A stretch of DNA of 64,000 nt. Source: Halomonas sp. TA22. GTDB lineage: Bacteria; Pseudomonadota; Gammaproteobacteria; Pseudomonadales; Halomonadaceae. The stretch lies in NCBI RefSeq assembly GCF_013009075.1, contig NZ_CP053108.1:2712517-2776516 (forward strand), read 5' to 3'. The translations under genes were made by a program, and so were the position numbers. The notes under the pieces were generated by a model that saw nothing but the letters and a program-made list of their open reading frames with translations, had not been told where the DNA came from and ran no database searches. This document shows positions 10,018 to 19,029 of this stretch, one piece after another (within the stretch, counting starts at the first letter, position 1; the number at the start of each line of letters is the position of its first letter).

Positions 10018-11253
10018 TCAAGAGACGATGCCCTGGGCGCGAAGTGTGGCAATCTGCGTCTCGCTGAGCCCCATCCCGGCCAGCACGCTGTCACTGTCCT
10101 GGCCCAGGGCTGGCGGTGCTCGATGACTGGTCTGCGAGTCACCATCGAAGCGCAGCGGATTGGCGATCTGCGGCACCGTCATGCCGTCACGCTGTAGCGA
10201 GGTCACCATACCACGATGGCGCACCTGGGGATCGCTCAAGGCCTCGGATACGCTGTTGATCGGACCGGCGGGAATCCCCAGCGCCTCGAGTTCGGCAAGC
10301 CACCGATCGCGCTCGCGGCTAGCCAGTCGCTCGGCCACCATCGGCACCAGCAGCTGGCGATTGGCGACCCGCATGGCATTGGTGGCAAACCGGGTATCGC
10401 CTGCCCACTCGGGATGCCCCAGCAGTTGGGCAAGACGAGCGAACTGGCTATCGTTGCCTACCGTCAACACTAGATAACCGTCGGCACAGGCAAACGCCTG
10501 GTAGGGAACGATATTGGGGTGGGCATTGCCATGGCGCTGCGGATCGCGTCCCGAGACCAGGGTATTGAGCGCCTGGTTGGCAAGGGTTGCCACCTGCACA
10601 TCGAGCAGCGCCACGTCCACGTGGCGGCCACGCCCGGTGCGCTCACGCTCATTCAGGGCGGCCAATACCCCGACCGTGGCATAGAGCCCGGTCATTACAT
10701 CGGTGATCGCCACCCCGGTCTTCATCGGCATCGCCTCAGCGTCGCCGGTCACGCTCATCAGCCCGCCCATCGCCTGGATCATGAAGTCGTAGCCGGCACG
10801 ATGCGCATAGGGGCCATCCTGGCCAAAGCCGGTGATCGAGCAGCCGATCAGGCGCGGATTGCGCTTGGACAGGCTCGCGTAGTCCAGGCCATAGCGCTTG
10901 AGCCCGCCCACCTTGAAGTTCTCGAGCAGGATGTCGGCACGCCCGGCCAACGCCTGGACCAGCGCCTGCCCCTCGGGGTGGGTGATATCCACGGCCAGCG
11001 ACTGCTTGCCACGGTTGGCACACAGGAAATAGGCCGCCTCGCGGGAGTCTGCCGCGCTATCCTCAAGCCACGGCGGCCCCCAGCTACGCGTATCGTCGCC
11101 CTGGCCCGGCCGTTCGATCTTGATCACCTGAGCTCCCAGGTCGGCGAGCAGCTGTCCCGCCCAAGGGCCGGCGAGCACCCGCGACATGTCGAGTACCAGA
11201 CACCCCTCCAGTGGTCCGCTCATCGGCCCGGGCTCCGCTTGGCTCACCCTCAT
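10018..11253 (-). CDS. Class III CoA transferase, probably glutarate CoA-transferase
   Basis: 411 residues of the CaiB/BaiF family. LSRVLAGP-type start ([23 protein letters not shown]), ENFKVGG and [12 protein letters not shown] are family motifs; the Asp expected to carry the CoA thioester lies in the GYDFM region. Its ATG at 11253 overlaps the stop of gcdH (ATGA), so the two are translationally coupled. In pseudomonads and animals a class III CoA transferase beside glutaryl-CoA dehydrogenase makes glutaryl-CoA, which is the likely job here. A second in-frame ATG at 11223 (MSGPLEG) fits the family N-terminus better but has no ribosome site. It ends 7 bp from ppsR. Confidence 0.88.
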   Translation of the reverse strand: MRVSQAEPGPMSGPLEGCLVLDMSRVLAGPWAGQLLADLGAQVIKIERPGQGDDTRSWGPPWLEDSAADSREAAYFLCANRGKQSLAVDITHPEGQALVQALAGRADILLENFKVGGLKRYGLDYASLSKRNPRLIGCSITGFGQDGPYAHRAGYDFMIQAMGGLMSVTGDAEAMPMKTGVAITDVMTGLYATVGVLAALNERERTGRGRHVDVALLDVQVATLANQALNTLVSGRDPQRHGNAHPNIVPYQAFACADGYLVLTVGNDSQFARLAQLLGHPEWAGDTRFATNAMRVANRQLLVPMVAERLASRERDRWLAELEALGIPAGPINSVSEALSDPQVRHRGMVTSLQRDGMTVPQIANPLRFDGDSQTSHRAPPALGQDSDSVLAGMGLSETQIATLRAQGIVS

Positions 11254-12428
11254 GAGAAGGCCTGAATTCCGGTCTGGGCGCGGCCGAGGATCAACGCATG
11301 GATATCGTGGGTGCCTTCATAGGTGTTGACCGCCTCGAGGTTCATGGCGTGGCGGATCACGTGGTACTCGTCGGCGATGCCATTGCCGCCATGCATGTCG
11401 CGCGCCACGCGGGCGATATCCAAGGCCTTGCCGCAGTTGTTGCGCTTGATCAGCGAGATCACCTCCGGCACCAGCTGACCTGCATCGATCATGCGGCCTG
11501 CGCGCAGCGAGGCCTGCAGGCCAAGGGCGATCTCCGTCTGCATGTCGGCGAGCTTCTTCTGGATCAGTTGATTGGCGGCCAGTGGGCGTCCGAACTGCTT
11601 GCGATCCAATGTGTACTGGCGCGCCGCGTGCCAGCACGCTTCGGCCGCGCCCATCGCCCCCCAGCTGATACCATAGCGGGCACGGTTGAGACACGAGAAC
11701 GGCCCCTTGAGACCGGTTACCCCCGGCAGCAACTGCTCATCGCCGATCTCGACATCGACCATCGAGATCTGGCCGGTGACGGAGGCGCGCAGGCTGAACT
11801 TGCCTTCAATTTTGGGTGCAGTCAGACCCTTCATGCCCTTTTCGAGAATGAAGCCCCGCAGCACGCCCTCGTCATCCTTGGCCCAGACCACGAACACATC
11901 GGCGATCGGCGAGTTGGTGATCCAGGTCTTGGCACCATTGAGCTTCCAGCCTCCCTCGACCTTGACGGCACGAGTGCTCATGCCGTTGGGATCGGAACCA
12001 TGATCCGGCTCGGTCAGACCGAAGCAGCCGACCCACTCCCCGCTCATCAGCTTGGGCAGGTACTTCTCGCGCTGCGCCTCGCTACCGAAGGCATGGATCG
12101 GATACATCACCAAGCTCGACTGGACACTCATGGCACTGCGGTAACCGGAGTCGACACGCTCGACTTCGCGAGCGATCAGCCCGTAGCTGACATAGTTGAG
12201 ACCGGCGCCGCCGTAGCCATCGATGGTCGCGCCGAGCAGGCCAAGCTCGCCCATTTCGGTCATGATCTCGCGGTCGAAGCGTTCGTGGCGGTTGGCCTCG
12301 AGCACCCGCGGCAGCAACTTCTCCTGGCAGTAGTCCTGGGCGGTCTGCTGCACCATGCGCTCGTCTTCATCGAGCTGATCGATCAGGCGGAACGGGTCTT
12401 CCCAGGTCATGGGGGTAATCTGGCTCAT
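11250..12428 (-). CDS. gcdH: Glutaryl-CoA dehydrogenase
   Basis: 392 residues, acyl-CoA dehydrogenase fold. The catalytic base is Glu371 in [17 protein letters not shown], a sequence characteristic of glutaryl-CoA dehydrogenases rather than other family members; [12 protein letters not shown] and [17 protein letters not shown] also match. It oxidises and decarboxylates glutaryl-CoA to crotonyl-CoA in lysine/glutarate breakdown, using FAD and ETF. ATG 12428 has GGAG 9 nt upstream. It forms a two-gene operon with the overlapping CoA transferase. No gcdR-type LysR regulator is adjacent; a palindrome just upstream may be the operator. Confidence 0.95.
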   Translation of the reverse strand: MSQITPMTWEDPFRLIDQLDEDERMVQQTAQDYCQEKLLPRVLEANRHERFDREIMTEMGELGLLGATIDGYGGAGLNYVSYGLIAREVERVDSGYRSAMSVQSSLVMYPIHAFGSEAQREKYLPKLMSGEWVGCFGLTEPDHGSDPNGMSTRAVKVEGGWKLNGAKTWITNSPIADVFVVWAKDDEGVLRGFILEKGMKGLTAPKIEGKFSLRASVTGQISMVDVEIGDEQLLPGVTGLKGPFSCLNRARYGISWGAMGAAEACWHAARQYTLDRKQFGRPLAANQLIQKKLADMQTEIALGLQASLRAGRMIDAGQLVPEVISLIKRNNCGKALDIARVARDMHGGNGIADEYHVIRHAMNLEAVNTYEGTHDIHALILGRAQTGIQAFS

Positions 12429-12461
12429 CGGGAACTCCAGGGGGACGAAATGGGTATTGGA

Positions 12462-12508
12462 CGGCTAAATAATTTCTACATTATTACTAAATGTAGAACA
12501 TAAAGCCG
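12462..12508 (-). promoter_or_regulatory. Large dyad upstream of gcdH, candidate operator
   Basis: A perfect inverted repeat TTCTACATT-N7-AATGTAGAA (12474-12498) is nested in a wider imperfect dyad that reaches CGGCT and AGCCG on the outside. It is AT-rich in a GC-rich neighbourhood and lies 46-70 bp before the gcdH start. It could also act in the end of the mmsB transcript. The binding factor is unknown. Confidence 0.45.
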
Positions 12509-12536
12509 CCCAATACTAGCCCCGGCGGGAGGGGGA

Positions 12537-13436
12537 CTACTTGGGCGCGTGCCGATAGAGACGCTGGATACTCGAAAAATCGAGCCCTCCACTGCCCTGG
12601 GCTGTATGAAGTGCAAACAGGTTGCGGGCCTGGGAGCCCATCGGCACCGCCGATTTCGACCCCAGCGCCAGCTCCCAGGCTAGCCCTAAGTCCTTGGCCA
12701 TCAGATCGGTGAGAAACCCGCCCTGATACTCCTTGGAGGCCGGCGCGGACTCCATCACCCCCGGCCAGGGGTTATAGACGTTGAGCGCCCAGTTGCCGCC
12801 GCTGCTCTGCTTCATTATCTCGGAGAGCACCGCAGGATCCAGGCCATTCTCGACACCCAGCGCCAGGGCCTCGGCCGTGCCACTCATCAGTATCCCGAGC
12901 AGCATGTTGTTGCAGATCTTGGCTACCTGACCAGCACCCACGCCTCCCGCATGGAAGATATTCTTGCCCATCGCTTCCAGTATCGGCTTGGCTCGCTCGA
13001 AGCCGCCCTGCTCTCCGCCAACGATGAACGTCAGGGTGCCGGCTTTCGCCCCGCCCACGCCACCGGAGACGGGCGCATCCAGGTAGGTCAGGCCGCGTTG
13101 CGCCGCCGCCTCGCCCACCGCCCGGGCGTCGCCTGGCGCGATGGTCGAGGCATCGATGATCAATGGCGAGCCCGTGAGCGATTCGAGCAATCCGGAGGAT
13201 TGCTCACCTCCCAGATAGAGCCCCTTGACATGCTTGCCCGCCGGCAGCATGGAAATGACCACTTCGGCCTTGGCCGCGGCGGCCCGGGCGCTCTCGCCAC
13301 GCGTGGCGCCCTGACTCTCGAGCGACTGCATGGCGCTCTCCACCAGATCGAAAACGCAGACGTCATGGCCGGCATCTAGCAGATTGCCGGCCATCGGCGC
13401 TCCCATGTTGCCAAGACCAATAAATGCGATGCGCAT
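12537..13436 (-). CDS. mmsB: 3-hydroxyisobutyrate dehydrogenase
   Basis: 299 residues, standard length. The N-terminal Rossmann motif IGLGNMGAPMAGNL binds NAD, VSGGVGGAKAGTL contains the substrate-binding loop, and the catalytic lysine is Lys173 in GAGQVAKICNNML. It oxidises 3-hydroxyisobutyrate to methylmalonate semialdehyde in valine degradation. AGGAG precedes ATG 13436. It is the last gene of the operon acyl-CoA dehydrogenase, 3-hydroxyisobutyryl-CoA hydrolase, mmsB, with a 57-bp gap to the hydrolase. The next enzyme, MmsA, is not in the window. Confidence 0.95.
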   Translation of the reverse strand: MRIAFIGLGNMGAPMAGNLLDAGHDVCVFDLVESAMQSLESQGATRGESARAAAAKAEVVISMLPAGKHVKGLYLGGEQSSGLLESLTGSPLIIDASTIAPGDARAVGEAAAQRGLTYLDAPVSGGVGGAKAGTLTFIVGGEQGGFERAKPILEAMGKNIFHAGGVGAGQVAKICNNMLLGILMSGTAEALALGVENGLDPAVLSEIMKQSSGGNWALNVYNPWPGVMESAPASKEYQGGFLTDLMAKDLGLAWELALGSKSAVPMGSQARNLFALHTAQGSGGLDFSSIQRLYRHAPK

Positions 13437-13493
13437 AATGCTACTCCTGTTCAGTGCGTTGTGATTGTTGTCAGGCGCGTCGTGGCGACACGC

Positions 13494-14651
13494 TCAAGGG
13501 TAGGAACCATCTTTGTTGCCAAGCCCTCGCAGCGGGTGCGAGTCTGCTGGCCAGAGAGGTGCGAGCAGTGCCGTCACATCGCCTGCGGGCACCGACTCGA
13601 CATCGACATGCGACCAGTGCGGCTGTTTGTCCTTGTCGATCAGCAGGGCGCGCACCCCTTCGGCGAGATCCCCCTCGGTGCAACAGCGCACCGACAGCGA
13701 CAGCTCCTCACGAAATGTCTCGACCAGGCTACCGTGCCGGTGACGCTCCAGCATGCGCCATACCAGGTGCGCACTGAGCGGGCAGCCCGCCGCCAGGCGC
13801 GCCCGGTTGGCGGCAAGCCAGCTCTCGTCACGGCTATCGTCGAGAATCCGCCGGCAGGCATCGGCGACATCGGTGCCAGCCGTCAAGGCCTGCAGGTGAT
13901 CGAGGTACGGCCATAGCTGGGCGCTGGGCGCCTGCTCACGCACCTCTACCTCATCGAGCACCCGGCTTACGGCGCGATGAGCATCGCTCGGCAGCCCCCT
14001 GCCATAGTCGGCGTCGGCCAGCGCCTGCTGCAGATCCGCATGGCGCTCACGCGGTATCAGTCGGTCGGCAAGCCCCAGGTCGAGTGCATCGCGGGCATTG
14101 AGCTGCGCTCCTGTCAGGCCGAGATAGGCGCCTACACCGGGTGGCATGCGGCTGAGGAACCAGCTCGCCCCGATATCGGGATAGAGACCGATGCTGATCT
14201 CGGGCATCGCCAACCGTGACGACTCGGTCACCAGCCGATAGCCGGCACCCGCCATCAGCCCCATGCCCCCCCCCATGACGATGCCGTCTGCCCACACCAG
14301 CAGCGGCTTTGAGTAGGTATGAATACGGTAATCGAGGGCGTACTCGGCACTGAAGTAGGCTTCGGCGAAGGCGCGTGCCTCGGACATGTCATCGCCGCCA
14401 GCGGTGATGCTGCGATACAGCGCAACGATATCGCCACCGGCGCAGAAGGCCTTGCCACCCGCCCCCTCCAGCCATACCGCCACTACCTGCGGATCGCCCT
14501 CCCAGGCCTCCAGCCGTTCGGCAAGCTGTTCGATCATCTCGAGCGATAGGGCGTTGAGCGATGCAGGGGCATTCAGCGTCGCCACGCCTATCCGGTGATC
14601 GTCCTGCGTAGGTAGTTCATTGAAGCGTACTGCGAGTTCCGGCATCGGCAT
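13494..14651 (-). CDS. 3-hydroxyisobutyryl-CoA hydrolase
   Basis: 385 residues, the length of HIBCH-type hydrolases and longer than simple enoyl-CoA hydratases. The crotonase oxyanion-hole motif KAFCAGGDIVALY, the GGGMGLMAGAGYR stretch and MPEISIGLYPDIGASWFLSR with its catalytic Glu identify the subfamily. It frees 3-hydroxyisobutyrate from its CoA ester in valine breakdown. ATG 14651 is chosen because GGAG lies 6 nt upstream; the frame extends to 14681 without a ribosome site. Its position between an acyl-CoA dehydrogenase and mmsB supports the assignment. The hydratase acting between the dehydrogenase and this enzyme is not encoded here. Confidence 0.92.
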   Translation of the reverse strand: MPMPELAVRFNELPTQDDHRIGVATLNAPASLNALSLEMIEQLAERLEAWEGDPQVVAVWLEGAGGKAFCAGGDIVALYRSITAGGDDMSEARAFAEAYFSAEYALDYRIHTYSKPLLVWADGIVMGGGMGLMAGAGYRLVTESSRLAMPEISIGLYPDIGASWFLSRMPPGVGAYLGLTGAQLNARDALDLGLADRLIPRERHADLQQALADADYGRGLPSDAHRAVSRVLDEVEVREQAPSAQLWPYLDHLQALTAGTDVADACRRILDDSRDESWLAANRARLAAGCPLSAHLVWRMLERHRHGSLVETFREELSLSVRCCTEGDLAEGVRALLIDKDKQPHWSHVDVESVPAGDVTALLAPLWPADSHPLRGLGNKDGSYP

Positions 14652-14701
14652 GCGTCTCCAGGCCAGGCGGTAGAAGAACAACTTGCATCAACATAGCGTG
14701 A

Positions 14702-15868
14702 TTACGGCATCGCCTCGATCATGCCATCGGCGAACAGGCACCTTGCGATGATCAGGCGCATGATCTCGTTGGTGCCCTCGAGAATCTGATGCACACGAGT
14801 GTCCCGCACCAGCCGCTCAAGCGGATATTCGCGGATATAGCCGTAACCGCCGTGTAGCTGAAGCGCCTCGTTGCAGACCTCGAACCCCATGTCGGTGGCC
14901 ATCCGCTTGGCCATCGCACAGTACGTGGTGGCTTGCGGATCCTGGCAATCGAGTCGCCAGGCGGCGTGGCGCACCATCAGACGAGCTGCCGTGAGCTGGG
15001 TGGCCATGTCGGCCATCTTGAACTGCAGTGCCTGAAAGCTCGCCAGCTCACGCCCGAACTGCTTGCGATCACCCAGGTAATTCCTTGCAAGCGTCAGCGC
15101 CTGTTGCGCGGCGCCAAGCGAACAACTGGCGATATTCAATCGGCCGCCGTCGAGGCCGCGCATCGCCATCTTGAAACCTTCACCCTCCTCCCCCAAGCGA
15201 TGGCTGGCCGGCACGCGCACCTCATCGAAGCTCACCAGCCGGGTGGGCTGGCTCTTCCAGCCCATCTTCTCCTCGTTCTTGCCGTACTCGATGCCACCAC
15301 TGTCAGCCGGTACCAGAAACGCCGAGATCCCCCCGGCACCACTATCGGGTTCGCCGGTTCTCGCCATCACCACCAGCGCATCCGTCGCCCCGGCGCCGGA
15401 AATGAACATCTTGCTGCCGCTGATGAGATAGTCATCGCCCTGACGTAGCGCCCGGGTTCGCAAATTGGCGGCATCCGATCCTGCGCCGGGCTCGGTCAAG
15501 CAGTAGGAAGCGAGTCTGTCGCCAACGATCAGCGCGTCGAGCCAGGCTTCACGAAGCGACTCGCTGCCCCAACTGGCCACCATCCAGCTGGCCATGTTGT
15601 GAATCGTCAGGTAGGCCGTGGTCGAAATGCAGCCCTGGGCAAGCTGCTCGAAGATCAGGCTGGCATCGAGTCGTGACAGCCCCAACCCCCCGCGCTCCTC
15701 GGGAATATAGATACCCAGAAAACCGGCATCGCCGGCACGCTTGATGACGTCGACCGGAAAGTGCGAGCGAGCATCCCAGTCGGAAGCATGCTCCATCAGC
15801 TCGGCCTTGGCGAAATCGGCAGCGGCCTGTTGCAGCGCTTTCTGATCTTCGGTCAATGCAAAGTCCAT
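14702..15868 (-). CDS. Acyl-CoA dehydrogenase, probably isobutyryl-CoA dehydrogenase
   Basis: 388 residues with the acyl-CoA dehydrogenase fold. YCLTEPGAGSDAANLRT and KMFISGAGATDALVVMART are the FAD/substrate signatures; the catalytic base is Glu364 in HQILEGTNEIMRLI. The sequence resembles the ACAD8 group, and the operon with 3-hydroxyisobutyryl-CoA hydrolase and mmsB makes isobutyryl-CoA, from valine, the likely substrate. It is the first gene of that operon. ATG 15868 has GAGGG upstream. The promoter region is shared with a divergent LiuR-type regulator and contains a perfect palindrome. Confidence 0.9.
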   Translation of the reverse strand: MDFALTEDQKALQQAAADFAKAELMEHASDWDARSHFPVDVIKRAGDAGFLGIYIPEERGGLGLSRLDASLIFEQLAQGCISTTAYLTIHNMASWMVASWGSESLREAWLDALIVGDRLASYCLTEPGAGSDAANLRTRALRQGDDYLISGSKMFISGAGATDALVVMARTGEPDSGAGGISAFLVPADSGGIEYGKNEEKMGWKSQPTRLVSFDEVRVPASHRLGEEGEGFKMAMRGLDGGRLNIASCSLGAAQQALTLARNYLGDRKQFGRELASFQALQFKMADMATQLTAARLMVRHAAWRLDCQDPQATTYCAMAKRMATDMGFEVCNEALQLHGGYGYIREYPLERLVRDTRVHQILEGTNEIMRLIIARCLFADGMIEAMP

Positions 15869-15992
15869 GACGTGGCCCTCAGGCGAGTTGTTATCGGCGG
15901 CGCTTGTTCGCCTTTGTCGACAACCAACCTAGCACTTGCTCGGTTACGTGCAAGTCACCCCTTGGTCTAAGGAGATCATGGCTCCCAGCCAC

Positions 15993-16008
15993 TTTACGTT
16001 AACGTAAA
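15993..16008. promoter_or_regulatory. Probable LiuR operator (perfect 16-bp palindrome)
   Basis: TTTACGTTAACGTAAA is a perfect palindrome in the 226-bp region between the acyl-CoA dehydrogenase and the MerR-family gene. As I recall the published LiuR motif of proteobacteria, it has this form (TTTACG centre CGTAAA), so the site and the adjacent LiuR-like gene support each other. A second palindrome, CTAGCGCTAG, follows at 16009-16018. Confidence 0.75.
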
Positions 16009-16094
16009 CTAGCGCTAGGCTAGCCTCATATGTCGACTCGCGACTGCCATCAGACGGGCAAGCTGCTTGGAAAGCGGCATAAGGATACGACATC

Positions 16095-16592
16095 ATGTCG
16101 GCCGAACGTTCGACCCGTCTGTTAGAGAGGAAGCCACGCATGAGCCGTACCAATCCGCCGTCCAGCGAACTTGCCAGCGACATGGGGCCTCTAGCCCTGC
16201 AACGCCGAACCTATTCGATCGGCGAGCTGGCCAAGCTGTTCGAGGTGACCCCTCGCACGATTCGCTTCTACGAGCAGGAGGGGTTGCTCGAGCCCGAACG
16301 GCGGGGGCAGACACGCATCTACCACGAGAAGGATCGGGTACGCCTCAAGCTGACGCTGCGCGGCAAGCGCCTGGGCTTTTCACTGGCCGAGATTCGCGAA
16401 GTCATCGAGCTCTACGACGCGATGCCCGATGGCAATGCACGGCAGCTGCATCGCCTGCTTGAGATACTCGCCGAGAAGCGCAGCGACATGGAGCGACAGC
16501 TTGAGGATATCCGCCTGATGCAACGTGAACTCGACGATGTCGAGATGCGCTGTCGGGAAGCCCTCTCCTCACTATCGGCTACCGCAACCTAG
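16095..16592 (+). CDS. liuR: MerR-family regulator, LiuR type
   Basis: 165 residues from ATG 16095 (AAGGA upstream); ATG 16140, with GAGAGGAAG upstream, is an equally good start and gives 150 residues. The winged-helix segment is YSIGELAKLFEVTPRTIRFYE, then QTRIYHEKDRVRLKLTL and GKRLGFSLAEIREVIELYD, which closely follow the Pseudomonas LiuR/GnyR regulator of leucine and isovalerate breakdown. A C-terminal coiled coil (about residues 110-155) allows dimerisation. It is divergent from the valine operon and 41 bp upstream of an acyl-CoA synthetase gene, so it likely controls both through the palindrome at 15993. Confidence 0.88.
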   Translation: MSAERSTRLLERKPRMSRTNPPSSELASDMGPLALQRRTYSIGELAKLFEVTPRTIRFYEQEGLLEPERRGQTRIYHEKDRVRLKLTLRGKRLGFSLAEIREVIELYDAMPDGNARQLHRLLEILAEKRSDMERQLEDIRLMQRELDDVEMRCREALSSLSATAT

Positions 16593-16633
16593 ACGACGTT
16601 CGTTCTTAATTCAACAACAAGACGGGCCACGCC

Positions 16634-18367
16634 ATGACAGACCGACACGCCAGCACTCACGCAAGCGAGACACCAACGCCAGCCGCCCCGGGCAGCTATG
16701 TGAGCGGGATCAGCGATACGCCCCTCAAGGGTCAGACCATCGGTGACTGCTTCGACGAGATCGTCGAGCGATTTGAAAAGCGCGATGCCCTGATCAGTTT
16801 GCACCAGGGGCTTCGCTACACTTGGCGCGAACTGCAGGCAGCCGTCAACGAGGCGGCACGTGCACTGCTGGCGTTAGGGGTGAACAGAGGCGATCGCGTC
16901 GGCATCTGGTCGCCCAACTGCGCCGAGTGGACCATCACCCAGTTCGCCACCGCCAAGATCGGTGCCATCCTGGTCAATATCAACCCGAGTTACCGTACCC
17001 ATGAGCTGGAGTATGCACTGAAGCAGTCGGGCACCTCGACATTGATTCTGCAGGGCGTCTTCAAGGCTTCCGATTATGTGGGAATGATCGGCGAGCTGGT
17101 GCCCGAGTTGAGCCAGGCACGCGAGAGTACGATGGAGATCTCGAGCCAGCGCCTGCCCTCGCTCAAGCGCGTGGTCTGCCTGGATGCGGCGCGCGTCCTG
17201 CCCGGCATGCTGAGCTGGAGCCGTCTGCTCGAATATGCAAGCCAGGTCGATGATCAGCGCTTGGCAACGCTGCAGGCCGAGCTGCAGTTCGACGAGCCGA
17301 TCAACATCCAGTACACCTCGGGGACCACCGGGGCGCCCAAGGGCGCGACGCTGTCGCACCACAACATTCTCAACAACGGCTTGTTCGTTGCCCGCGCCAT
17401 GAATCTCACCGAGGCGGATCGCGTGGTGATCCCGGTGCCGCTCTATCACTGTTTCGGCATGGTGATGGGCAACCTGGGCTGCATGACCCATGGTGCCGCA
17501 ATGATCTATCCCGGCGAGGGTTTCGATGCTGAGGCCGCCCTCAAGGCAGTGGCCGCTGAGAAGGCCACGACGCTCTATGGCGTACCCACGATGTTCATCG
17601 CCGAGCTTGAACACCCACGTTTCAAGGAGTTCGATCTCTCCAGCCTGCGCACCGGCATCATGGCCGGCTCGATCTGCCCCATCGAGGTGATGCGCCAGGT
17701 CATCGACAAGATGCATATGCAGGACGTCACCATCTGCTATGGCATGACCGAGACCAGCCCGGTGAGCTTCCAGACCAAGACCGATGCGCCGCTAGAGAAG
17801 CGCGTGACCACGGTGGGTACCATCCACCCCCACCTCGAGGTCAAGCTGGTCGACCCTTCTAGCGGGGCGCTGGTGCCACGTGGTGAAAAGGGCGAGCTAT
17901 GCACGCGCGGCTACAGCGTGATGCTGGGCTACTGGGAGAATGCCGACGCCACCTCGAAGGCGATCGACACTGCCGGCTGGATGCACACCGGCGATCTGGC
18001 GATCATGGATAAGGAAGGGTATGTGGCGATCGTCGGCCGCATCAAGGACATGATCATTCGCGGCGGCGAGAACATCTATCCACGCGAGATCGAGGACTTC
18101 CTCTACACCCATCCGGCAATCTCCGACGTACAGGTCATTGGCGTACCCGACGAGAAGTATGGCGAGGAAGTGATGGCCTGGGTCAAGTTGAGCGAGGGCG
18201 AGAGCCTCGACGAAGAGGAGCTCAAGGCGTTCTGCAAGGGCAAGATCGCCCACTACAAGATCCCGCGCTACGTGAAGTTCGTCGACGCCTTTCCGATGAC
18301 TGTCACCGGCAAGATCCAGAAGTTCAAGATGCGCGAGGCCGCGACTCACGAATTGGGTCTCGACTAG
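16634..18367 (+). CDS. Acyl-CoA synthetase (AMP-forming), ACSF2-like
   Basis: 577 residues of the adenylate-forming family. The ATP-binding P-loop [11 protein letters not shown] is at 227-237, followed by [43 protein letters not shown] and the C-terminal catalytic lysine in [13 protein letters not shown]. It activates a carboxylic acid to the acyl-CoA through an acyl-AMP. The sequence is closest to medium-chain/ACSF2-type enzymes. Its place right after the LiuR-type regulator suggests a substrate connected with branched-chain or fatty acids; the exact acid cannot be read from sequence. No strong ribosome site precedes ATG 16634. Confidence 0.88.
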   Translation: MTDRHASTHASETPTPAAPGSYVSGISDTPLKGQTIGDCFDEIVERFEKRDALISLHQGLRYTWRELQAAVNEAARALLALGVNRGDRVGIWSPNCAEWTITQFATAKIGAILVNINPSYRTHELEYALKQSGTSTLILQGVFKASDYVGMIGELVPELSQARESTMEISSQRLPSLKRVVCLDAARVLPGMLSWSRLLEYASQVDDQRLATLQAELQFDEPINIQYTSGTTGAPKGATLSHHNILNNGLFVARAMNLTEADRVVIPVPLYHCFGMVMGNLGCMTHGAAMIYPGEGFDAEAALKAVAAEKATTLYGVPTMFIAELEHPRFKEFDLSSLRTGIMAGSICPIEVMRQVIDKMHMQDVTICYGMTETSPVSFQTKTDAPLEKRVTTVGTIHPHLEVKLVDPSSGALVPRGEKGELCTRGYSVMLGYWENADATSKAIDTAGWMHTGDLAIMDKEGYVAIVGRIKDMIIRGGENIYPREIEDFLYTHPAISDVQVIGVPDEKYGEEVMAWVKLSEGESLDEEELKAFCKGKIAHYKIPRYVKFVDAFPMTVTGKIQKFKMREAATHELGLD

Positions 18368-18405
18368 ACGAGCCATCATCATCCGCTCGAATGCCTGTCT
18401 CGAGT

Positions 18406-18423
18406 GCGGCTGTTGCCAGCCGC
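18406..18423. terminator. Hairpin between convergent acyl-CoA synthetase and hpt
   Basis: GCGGCTG-TTGC-CAGCCGC is a perfect 7-bp stem with a four-base loop; a second bulged stem (18383-18409) overlaps it. The genes on both sides converge. No T-run follows. Confidence 0.4.
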
Positions 18424-18450
18424 GCTCTTGGAAAACAGCCTTGGCCCTTG

Positions 18451-19029
18451 TCACAGTCCCTTGGGCGCAAAGATACCCGGCGCATTGCGCCAGTAGCCCT
18501 TGTAATCCATGCCGAAGCCGAACACATAGCGATCGACCACCTCGAGGCTACAGTAATCTGCCTTGAGGCCGGGCACCGCCTTGCGCTCGTGACGCTTGTC
18601 GACCAGCACCGCTGTGGAGATGCTAGCCGCGCCGGCGTCCGTGCAATATTGGAGAATGGCGGCAAGCGTCGCCCCCTCGTCGAGTATATCGTCGACGATG
18701 ACCACATGGCGCCCAGCCATAGGAATCTCCGGCGACACACGCCAGAACAGCTCGCCCCCCCGCAATCCGCCGCGATAGCGGGTCGCATGCAGGTAATCGA
18801 CTTCCAGTGGGAAGCCCAGCCGGGTCAACAGATGCCCGGTGGTGATCAGGCCGCCATTCATCACGCAGTAGAAGACCGGCAACTTGTCGCCCAGATCAGC
18901 GGTGATCTCCTCGGCCATGCGGTCGAGGGCTCGCTCGACCTCCTGCTGACTGATCAGGCAATCCGCATGTTCCATGACTTCGCGCATGCTGGCGAGGGAG
19001 TCGTTAAGATCGAAATCGAGTTTAGCCAT
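18451..19029 (-). CDS. hpt: Hypoxanthine-guanine phosphoribosyltransferase family protein
   Basis: 192 residues of the type I phosphoribosyltransferase fold. The PRPP-binding loop is VVIVDDILDEGATL, and VFYCVMNGGLITTGHL supplies the pyrophosphate-binding loop; YVFGFGMDYKGYWRN is the base-binding end. It makes IMP or GMP from hypoxanthine or guanine and PRPP. ATG 19029 overlaps the nagZ stop by 8 nt, so it is translated with nagZ. This hpt-nagZ pairing is known in pseudomonads. A separate gpt gene at 36 kb gives a second 6-oxopurine activity. Confidence 0.9.
   Translation of the reverse strand: MAKLDFDLNDSLASMREVMEHADCLISQQEVERALDRMAEEITADLGDKLPVFYCVMNGGLITTGHLLTRLGFPLEVDYLHATRYRGGLRGGELFWRVSPEIPMAGRHVVIVDDILDEGATLAAILQYCTDAGAASISTAVLVDKRHERKAVPGLKADYCSLEVVDRYVFGFGMDYKGYWRNAPGIFAPKGL

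Noticed and set aside
11298..12503. A 401-codon plus-strand frame opposite gcdH
   Set aside because: Antisense to gcdH, which has every catalytic feature; composition is that of a mirror frame.
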